In this document: piece after piece, positions 1-5,295 of the stretch
How positions within the stretch are numbered: position 1 is the first letter of the stretch
How the letters are laid out: every line of letters begins with the position of its first letter
Source of the DNA: Alphaproteobacteria bacterium
GTDB taxonomy: Bacteria; Pseudomonadota; Alphaproteobacteria; UBA828
Length of the DNA stretch: 7,452 nt
Direction of reading: 5' to 3'
Assembly: GCA_029937205.1 (NCBI GenBank)
Contig: JAPYQV010000125.1
Span: 1 to 7,452 of the forward strand
Translations under genes and position numbers: made by a program
Notes under the pieces: model-generated
Told to the model about the DNA's origin: nothing
Database searches by the model: none
The model's input: only the letters and a program-made list of their open reading frames with translations

Positions 1-768
1 GGGCAGGGCTGGGAAGTGGCGGGGCGGAAATTTAATTCACGCCTCATTATCGGAACCGGAAAATATCGCGATTTTCCTGAAACCGCCCGTGCGGCGGAGG
101 CGTCCGGGGCAGAAATCGTTACGGTAGCTGTCCGGCGCGTCAATGTGAGCAACCCGAACGAACCCATGCTGGTCGATTATCTCGATCCCAAGAAATTCAC
201 TTATCTGCCCAATACCGCCGGCTGTTTTAACGCCGAGGATGCGGTGCGTACGTTGCGTCTGGCACGTGAAGCTGGCGGCTGGAAGTTGGTGAAGCTGGAA
301 GTTTTAGGCGATAAAACCACGCTTTATCCGAACATGATCGAAACCTTGAGTGCCACGGAATTGCTGGTGAAAGAAGATTTCGACGTCATGGTCTATTGCA
401 GCGACGATCCCATCATGGCCAAAAAACTGGAGGATTTAGGCGCGGTATCCATCATGCCCTTGGCGGCGCCGATCGGCTCCGGTCTTGGCGTGCAAAATCC
501 GGTAAATCTACGCATTATCATCGAAAACAGCTCGGTGCCGGTTTTGGTCGATGCCGGTGTCGGTACGGCATCGGACGCGGCAATCGCCATGGAACTGGGC
601 TGCGACGGTGTCTTGATGAATACCGCCATCGCCGAAGCCAAGGACCCAATCGCCATGGCCCATGCCATGCGCCTCGCGGTCGAGGCGGGTAGATTGGCCT
701 ATTTGGCAGGCCGAATGGCGAAAAAACAGTACGCTGATCCGTCATCGCCACTCGCAGGATTGATCTAA
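1..768 (+). CDS. thiG: Thiazole synthase ThiG (5' end beyond the window)
   Basis: ThiG builds the thiazole phosphate half of thiamine in the cytoplasm from 1-deoxy-D-xylulose 5-phosphate, dehydroglycine and sulfur carried by ThiS thiocarboxylate. The protein reads as a complete ThiG TIM barrel. It has RLIIGTGKY near the N-terminus, AVRRVN, LPNTAGC, and LVKLEVLGD containing the lysine (codon 292-294) expected to form the Schiff base with the sugar phosphate. The phosphate-binding end follows as [21 protein letters not shown] and [14 protein letters not shown], and the C-terminus is [16 protein letters not shown] at 16 would give 250 residues, but the frame stays open to base 1 (GQGWE before the GTG), and ThiG proteins usually carry a few residues before the xGRxFxSRL strand. 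The real start therefore probably lies left of the window, possibly in a ThiS-ThiG fusion. Family identity is very secure; the start is not. Its operon partners would lie to the left. Confidence 0.96.
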   Translation, partial: GQGWEVAGRKFNSRLIIGTGKYRDFPETARAAEASGAEIVTVAVRRVNVSNPNEPMLVDYLDPKKFTYLPNTAGCFNAEDAVRTLRLAREAGGWKLVKLEVLGDKTTLYPNMIETLSATELLVKEDFDVMVYCSDDPIMAKKLEDLGAVSIMPLAAPIGSGLGVQNPVNLRIIIENSSVPVLVDAGVGTASDAAIAMELGCDGVLMNTAIAEAKDPIAMAHAMRLAVEAGRLAYLAGRMAKKQYADPSSPLAGLI

Positions 769-978
769 AATGTCATCTTTTCAATAAGTTGACACCGTTA
801 ACTCAATATTCGGTTAATTTGAGTTTGTCTTACAGAACGATTTGCGAACTGCCTTTGCACATCCAGAAATGTCTCGGTAATTCATAAATCCAAATTATTG
901 TCTGACATTACTTTATGTGTAACATTAATAATTCAATATAAGATTCTGTTATTAAACAATATAATACTGAATTACTGA

Positions 979-1010
979 AACGTAATACGTTGCGTAATTC
1001 AAAATTACGT
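979..1010. repeat. Two adjacent, mutually exclusive inverted repeats
   Basis: Two small hairpins can form side by side. The first has arms AACGT (979-983) and ACGTT (987-991) around AAT. The second has arms CGTAATT (993-999) and AATTACG (1003-1009) around CAA. Alternatively ACGTAAT (980-986) can pair with ATTACGT (1004-1010), which would exclude both. Neither is followed by a T-run on either strand, so they do not look like intrinsic terminators. They may be protein-binding sites, part of a small RNA, or chance in AT-rich sequence. Confidence 0.4.
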
Positions 1011-1044
1011 GTTACATTTTGGTTCCAAAATTAGCTGGACAAAT

Positions 1045-1068
1045 GTTGGACGGCGCCAACTTTCCTTT
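1045..1068 (+). terminator. Weak terminator-like hairpin
   Basis: Arms GTTGG (1045-1049) and CCAAC (1056-1060) enclose a six-base loop and are followed on the + strand by a pyrimidine stretch TTTCCTTT. The stem is short and the T-tract is broken, so this is only a candidate for ending transcription arriving from the thiG side. Confidence 0.25.
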
Positions 1069-1076
1069 GTCAGACC

Positions 1077-1097
1077 GGCATGAGATGCCTGTTTTTT
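1077..1097 (+). terminator. Candidate intrinsic terminator facing rightward
   Basis: GGCAT (1077-1081) pairs with ATGCC (1085-1089) around a GAG loop; after TG come six consecutive T (1092-1097) on the + strand. It lies about 310 bases after the thiG stop and just short of the 3' end of the convergent protease gene, a sensible place to stop rightward transcription. The stem is only five base pairs. On the - strand the hairpin is preceded by the A-run and has no T-tract after it, so it is not an obvious terminator for the protease gene. Confidence 0.4.
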
Positions 1098-1118
1098 AGT
1101 ATTCAGTTTGTAAGCCAA

Positions 1119-2462
1119 TCAGCGCCTACCGTGACTTGCAGCCATACTGATATCTTCGGCGCGCAAATATGCCGGCGACCCTTTATCCAGACCCCGTTTC
1201 GCTTTTTCGGCGTGATATTTCGCTTCGACGAATTCATTACGCAAGATTGACGCTTCGGCCAAAGCCAAGGAAGACTGCGCGAGTTGCCCGTTCCGTCCGT
1301 AGGCAATCCCCAGGAAATGCCAATGGGAGGGATGGTTCGGTTCCGCCCGGGCGGCGACGATCAGGTTATCTATGGCTTTCTTGGTGAATTCCGGATCGTT
1401 AATTTCGATTTGTGCGCGCGCCAATCCGAGGCGAAGAAGCGGCGCATCGGGGCGCAAACTGACAGCCCGCTCATAAGGAGCAACGGAAAGCGCGACATGG
1501 CCGTTTTCAAATAAAATTTGCCCTTTTAATTCGTGAAACCAGGGGTCATCGGGAAATTCCCTTAAGAGAGCATCAATCTCGTGGATTGCCGCCTCAATGT
1601 CGGGCACATGATGATACGCGATTGCGCACGCATAGCGGGCCGGCACGCTGGTGTCGGTGGTACGGTAGGTTCTGAACGTTTTGCCGGGCGAATTCAAAAA
1701 TGCATAGAGTTTGGCCACCATTCGGCTATGCGCTTTAAGCTCGTCTTCACCCGATACGGTGGTGGAATATTCGGACGACTCGATAAAATTCTGCACGAAT
1801 CGAATCCGGTCACGAGTGAGCGGATGCGAACGCAGATAGGGATCCTGGCGCTCGGGCACCAGCAGTTCCTGATCCTCGAGCTTATAAAACGTCTCCAGCA
1901 TGCCTCTGGCCGAACGCCCAATGCTTTCGAGGTAGCCCACCGCCGCTTGGTCCGCGGACTGCTCTTGCGACCGGCTGTAGCGAATAAGCGACTGTTGCGC
2001 GATCGCGCTGCCGCTGCCGATGATGGCACCGCCAGCCTGGCCACCGCCGGCTAAAATCGCTGCGGCGCCCAGGATATAAGCCAATATGGCCTCGGCCGTG
2101 GCGTTTTCGACGGCCTCGCGGGTGCGCGCAAGATGCCCGCCCGCGATATGGCCGGTTTCATGGGCAAAAACGCCGATAATTTGATCTGGATTATCGCTTG
2201 CCATCAACAGGCCGGTATTGACGAAGAGATTCATGCCGCCGGCAACGAACGCATTGAGGCTCGAATCGTCGACAATATGTATATTTACGGCGTTTGCATC
2301 CAGTCCGGCTGCCGTGAATAGTGGCGCCGCATAGCCGTGGATGGTATTTTCAATCTCCGTATCGCGGATTAGCGATAATCCTTTTGCCGCTACGGGCGGT
2401 GCAACCACCAACACAGAAACAAGAATTGCGATGACGAAGCCGACCGCGCGCGCATGGAACAT
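1119..2462 (-). CDS. Periplasmic M48 metalloprotease with TPR tail, BepA (YfgC)-like
   Basis: Predicted zinc protease of the M48 family, BepA type. In E. coli BepA acts in the periplasm on outer-membrane beta-barrel and LPS-assembly proteins. From the chosen ATG at 2462 it has 447 residues. There is a signal peptide (hydrophobic residues about 8-25, likely cut after VAA), the zinc motif HETGH (101-105), and a glycine/alanine-rich hydrophobic stretch (about 128-150). A third ligand, Glu167, lies in EQSAD, followed by SHPLTRDR (212-219), which matches the BepA segment carrying its regulatory histidine. The C-terminal part (about 275-440) is helical and TPR-like, for example FENGHVALSVAPYERAVSLRPDAP. 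The frame is open to an ATG at 2600, but that would add 46 polar residues before the signal peptide, so 2462 is preferred. It overlaps the 5' end of the divergent lipoprotein gene. All catalytic residues are present. Family is secure; orthology to bepA specifically is likely but not proven. Confidence 0.93.
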   Translation of the reverse strand: MFHARAVGFVIAILVSVLVVAPPVAAKGLSLIRDTEIENTIHGYAAPLFTAAGLDANAVNIHIVDDSSLNAFVAGGMNLFVNTGLLMASDNPDQIIGVFAHETGHIAGGHLARTREAVENATAEAILAYILGAAAILAGGGQAGGAIIGSGSAIAQQSLIRYSRSQEQSADQAAVGYLESIGRSARGMLETFYKLEDQELLVPERQDPYLRSHPLTRDRIRFVQNFIESSEYSTTVSGEDELKAHSRMVAKLYAFLNSPGKTFRTYRTTDTSVPARYACAIAYHHVPDIEAAIHEIDALLREFPDDPWFHELKGQILFENGHVALSVAPYERAVSLRPDAPLLRLGLARAQIEINDPEFTKKAIDNLIVAARAEPNHPSHWHFLGIAYGRNGQLAQSSLALAEASILRNEFVEAKYHAEKAKRGLDKGSPAYLRAEDISMAASHGRR

Positions 2463-4119
2463 AGATAAAATATTTTCCCTTAGGGCCCATTCGTTTACCA
2501 AGCGAATCTCCCGCTGGCACCGGCGTGCCGTCCTTTCGGCGGCGGCGCTGATAGTCCTGGGCGGTTGTGAAGTTGTCCAGACTTTACCAGATTTTACCAT
2601 GTTTGAAGAATCGCGCTATTTCGGCGGCGCCGTGGCCGATGAGCCGCGTGCCGCGTTGGTGGCGCGCGATGTTCTGGCGGCCGGTGGGAATGCCGCGGAC
2701 GCCGCTGTGGCATTATACTTCACCCTGGCCGTGACCTATCCCTCGACCGCCAGCCTGGGCGGTGGCGGTCTTTGCCTTGTTTTCAAACCCGACGAAGATG
2801 ATGGCGACAGCACGGAAATCATAGAATTTTTTGCGCCGCCGGCCGCCGGCCTGAACGACTCGATCAACCGCCCCAACGCCGTTCCCGGGAACGTGCGCGG
2901 CATGTATGCCTTACAGGCGCGCTACGGCCAACTGAAATGGTCGCAATTGCTGTCGCCGGCGGAGGGGTTCGCTCGTTTCGGGCATCAGATCTCGCGCGCT
3001 CTGGCGCATGATTTGCGCTTGGCCGGGCCGGCCCTTTTCACCGACCCCGAATTGCGCAAGATTTTCCTGACTGGTGCCGGCGTGCCGATTTCCGAGGGAG
3101 ACCTGGTTCGCCAGTTGGAATTGGGCGCGGTATTGTCGCAATTGCGCGTCCGCGGCGCTGGGGATTTCTACGCCGGATCGACCGCTAAACAGTTGGTCGC
3201 GGGAATTTCAAGTGCGCAGGGCGCTTTGACCAAGGTGGAACTGCGCGCCTACAGCCCGGTATGGAAGGACAGTGTCAGCATTCCTTTCGGTCATCACACA
3301 TTGCACACCGCGCCGCCACCGGTGGCCGGCGGACTTACGGCGGGAGCAATTTTTGCCCTGCTGGCTGAAGATGAACGGTTTCTCGACACTGCGGATGAGG
3401 AACGGGCGCATCTGCTTGCGGAAATTACCAAGCGGGCATTCGCCGACCGACAAAATTGGCTCGACGGCGGCACGGCAGCAGGCTTCGATATGGCGCGCTT
3501 GCAATCGAGCATGGCGTCCTACTCAACAAGCCGAGCAACCGCGCCGGAAGCGCTCTCTCCGGCGGCGCAACGGCGACTGGAAAACCCGGCAGCAACCAGC
3601 TTCGTGACGGTTGATCAGCGTGGCCTTGCGGTTTCCTGCGCCGTGACCATGAATAACCTCTTCGGTACCGGACGTATTGTGCCGGGCACCGGCATCCTGC
3701 TCGCTGCGGCGCCGGCGCAATCCGGCAATGCGACGGTCTCTTTGGCGCCGATCATTCTCGCCAATCACAACACCAGCCAGGTGTTCTTTGCCGGCGCATC
3801 CACCGGCGGTGCCGCGGCGCCGACGGCCTTGGCAAGCGTCATGCGCGGCGCATTGCTCGAGGAGATGCCACTGCGCGATGCGATCCGGGCGCCCCGACTT
3901 CACCATGGCGGCCTACCCAACGCCGTCTTTGTCGAGCCGGAAATAAGTGCAGCCATACGCGAGAGTCTGAACAGGCACCAACATGATGTGTTCGATGTCC
4001 GGGAAATTGGCCGCGTTAATGCCATCCATTGTCCGGGCGGCTTGCCGCGCACCCCGGAAACCTGCATGTTCGAAACCGATCGCCGCGGTTATGGCCTCGC
4101 CAGCGGCGGCGAACTGTAA
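2431..4119 (+). CDS. Gamma-glutamyltransferase-family lipoprotein with altered active site
   Basis: Member of the gamma-glutamyltranspeptidase (Ntn-hydrolase) family, 562 residues from the ATG at 2431. It starts with a long basic n-region, then AVLSAAALIVLGGC with a lipobox cysteine at 46, so it is predicted to be a membrane-anchored envelope lipoprotein. Family landmarks are AAGGNAADAAVA (83-94), SLGGGG (108-113), the junction block ATSFVTVD (388-395), MNNLFGTG (407-414), GTGILL (419-424), GASTGG and APRLHHGGLPN. Canonical enzymes self-cleave at a Thr that is also the nucleophile. Here the ungapped alignment puts Ala388 in that slot, with Thr389 next to it. The positions of E. coli Arg114, Gln430, Asp433 and Ser462 are Glu132, Ala427, Gln430 and Val436, and the lid-loop segment is missing. 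Activity on glutathione is therefore doubtful. An upstream in-frame ATG (2341) would add 30 residues before the signal; with no start codon between 2431 and the lipobox, 2431 is the best choice. It lacks a clear Shine-Dalgarno. It probably forms an operon with the aminotransferase 16 bases downstream. Confidence 0.9.
   Translation: MTKPTARAWNIDKIFSLRAHSFTKRISRWHRRAVLSAAALIVLGGCEVVQTLPDFTMFEESRYFGGAVADEPRAALVARDVLAAGGNAADAAVALYFTLAVTYPSTASLGGGGLCLVFKPDEDDGDSTEIIEFFAPPAAGLNDSINRPNAVPGNVRGMYALQARYGQLKWSQLLSPAEGFARFGHQISRALAHDLRLAGPALFTDPELRKIFLTGAGVPISEGDLVRQLELGAVLSQLRVRGAGDFYAGSTAKQLVAGISSAQGALTKVELRAYSPVWKDSVSIPFGHHTLHTAPPPVAGGLTAGAIFALLAEDERFLDTADEERAHLLAEITKRAFADRQNWLDGGTAAGFDMARLQSSMASYSTSRATAPEALSPAAQRRLENPAATSFVTVDQRGLAVSCAVTMNNLFGTGRIVPGTGILLAAAPAQSGNATVSLAPIILANHNTSQVFFAGASTGGAAAPTALASVMRGALLEEMPLRDAIRAPRLHHGGLPNAVFVEPEISAAIRESLNRHQHDVFDVREIGRVNAIHCPGGLPRTPETCMFETDRRGYGLASGGEL
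2475..2480 (-). promoter_or_regulatory. Possible ribosome binding site of the M48 protease gene
   Basis: On the minus strand AGGGAA lies 12 bases before the preferred ATG at 2462. This spacing is longer than ideal, but it is the only purine-rich element close to the start that produces a clean signal peptide. Between it and the ATG sits a perfect 10-base AT palindrome (2467-2476, overlapping the element by two bases). Confidence 0.4.
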
Positions 4120-4121
4120 TC

Positions 4122-4125
4122 AGGA
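4122..4125 (+). promoter_or_regulatory. Ribosome binding site of the aminotransferase gene
   Basis: AGGA sits 10 bases before the ATG at 4136, inside the 16-base gap after the preceding stop codon. Its presence supports 4136 as the start and translation from a shared mRNA. Confidence 0.5.
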
Positions 4126-4135
4126 TTCCGGTTAG

Positions 4136-5284
4136 ATGAATGTCTCCAAGCGCTCCGATATAGCGCCGTTTTACGCCATGGAAATTCTCAAATCGGCGAA
4201 TGAGATGGCGGATGACGGCGCTACCATCATGCACATGGAAGCGGGTGAGCCCGGCAGCGGCGCGCCGGCCAAGGTTCTCCAGGCAGCCCACGCGGCCCTC
4301 GACAACTGCCAGCTCGGTTATACCGAATCGGAAGGCGACCCGGTTCTGCGCGCCCGCATCGCCCGGCATTACCAGGATTATTATGGCCAAACGGTGGCGC
4401 CCAATCAGATCGCCGTCACCATGGGCTCCTCAGGCGGCCTGTTGCTGGCCTTTCTCGCGGCCTTCGATGTCGGCGACCGCATCGCCATGGCGGAGCCGAG
4501 CTACCCGGCCTATCGCAATACCCTGAGCGCGCTCGGTTTGGAAGTCGTTGGCTTGCCCGCCGGCCCCGAAACCCGATTTCAGCCAACGGTCGATTTGCTC
4601 AAGCAAGTGGACGAGCCGGTTCACGGCTTGATCGTCGCCAGCCCGTCCAATCCAACCGGAACGATGATTCCGCGGGCCGAATTTGAAGCGCTGGCAAACT
4701 ATTGCGACGATCAGGGCATTCGCATCATTTCCGATGAAATCTATCATGGCATCACCTACGGCGAGCCGGCGGAGACGGTGCTCGCCTATAGTAACAGCGC
4801 GATTATCGCCAATGGCTTCTCAAAATATTTCGCCATGACGGGCTGGCGCCTTGGCTGGATTATCGTCCCGCCGGATCTCGTCCGGCCGATCGAGCGCCTG
4901 GCACAGAATATGTTCATATCGCCGCCGACGCTGGCCCAGCATGCCGCGATTGCCGCGTTCGATTGCCGCGAAGAGCTCGACCGCAACGTCGCGCGCTATG
5001 CCAAGAATCGCGAAATATTGCAACGCGCCTTGCCCGAAGCCGGGTTTGGCGATCTCGCGCCCTGTGATGGTGCCTTTTATGTCTACGCCGACGTCACCCA
5101 GCTAACCAATGATTCGGAAAATTTCTGCCGCGAAATGCTGAAGGCCACGGGCGTGGCGGCAACGCCTGGCATCGATTTTGATACCAAGCGCGGCAACCAT
5201 TATGTGCGCTTTTCCTTCGCCGCCGACGGCGCGACCGTTGAACGCGCCGCCGCCGCCCTTATCGGCTGGCTACAACCAAAGTAA
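4136..5284 (+). CDS. Class I/II PLP-dependent aminotransferase
   Basis: A complete 382-residue fold-type I aminotransferase, cytoplasmic (no signal peptide), transferring amino groups between an amino acid and a 2-oxo acid through pyridoxal phosphate. Visible landmarks are GYTESEGDPVLR (61-72), MGSSGGLLLAF (96-106, cofactor phosphate region), PSYPAYRN (121-128), SPSNPTG with Asn172, SDEIYHGITY with Asp200 (pairs with the pyridine nitrogen) and Tyr203, and FSKYFAMTGWRLGW with the Schiff-base lysine at 230 and Arg238. YVRFSFA carries Arg358, expected to bind the substrate carboxylate. Length and motif order match the aspartate/alanine aminotransferase superfamily, but the sequence alone does not fix the substrate, so no gene symbol is given. 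It follows the gamma-glutamyltransferase homologue by 16 bases on the same strand, suggesting co-transcription, and its 3' end faces rne across 11 bases. Confidence 0.95.
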   Translation: MNVSKRSDIAPFYAMEILKSANEMADDGATIMHMEAGEPGSGAPAKVLQAAHAALDNCQLGYTESEGDPVLRARIARHYQDYYGQTVAPNQIAVTMGSSGGLLLAFLAAFDVGDRIAMAEPSYPAYRNTLSALGLEVVGLPAGPETRFQPTVDLLKQVDEPVHGLIVASPSNPTGTMIPRAEFEALANYCDDQGIRIISDEIYHGITYGEPAETVLAYSNSAIIANGFSKYFAMTGWRLGWIIVPPDLVRPIERLAQNMFISPPTLAQHAAIAAFDCREELDRNVARYAKNREILQRALPEAGFGDLAPCDGAFYVYADVTQLTNDSENFCREMLKATGVAATPGIDFDTKRGNHYVRFSFAADGATVERAAAALIGWLQPK

Positions 5285-5295
5285 GGCGCGGGCGT

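Larger units (their letters stand above)
769..1118. other. AT-rich gene-free interval between convergent genes
   Basis: This 350-base stretch separates thiG (+) from the M48 protease (-), which point towards each other. I see no credible coding sequence; the few ATG codons run only a handful of codons. GC counted by hand is 70 of 240 over 781-1020 (about 29%), with a minimum of 12 of 60 at 901-960, while the flanking genes are clearly GC-rich. It holds small inverted repeats (979-1010), three copies of the heptamer GTAATTC (877-883 and 994-1000 on +, 969-975 on -), and two terminator-like hairpins near its right end. A perfect TATAAT (960-965) has no matching -35 and is expected by chance in such sequence. 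No RNA family was recognised. Confidence 0.8.

Noticed and set aside
789..818. TTGACA at 789-794 with a GTTAAT 18 bases later, as a promoter
   Set aside because: The -10 match is poor (4 of 6) and nothing on the + strand lies downstream except the convergent protease gene.
960..965. Perfect TATAAT
   Set aside because: There is no acceptable -35 at 16-18 bases and the surrounding 60 bases are only 20% GC, so chance is a sufficient explanation.
1581..2054. A 157-residue plus-strand open frame inside the M48 protease gene
   Set aside because: It is antisense to conserved catalytic and TPR coding sequence and resembles no family I know.
2341..2430. Upstream ATG at 2341 as start of the GGT-like lipoprotein
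   Set aside because: It would place about 75 residues before the lipobox cysteine and deepen the overlap with the protease gene; the ATG at 2431 already gives a long n-region.
2463..2600. Longer version of the M48 protease starting at 2600
   Set aside because: It adds 46 mostly polar residues ahead of a clear signal peptide and overlaps the lipoprotein gene much further.
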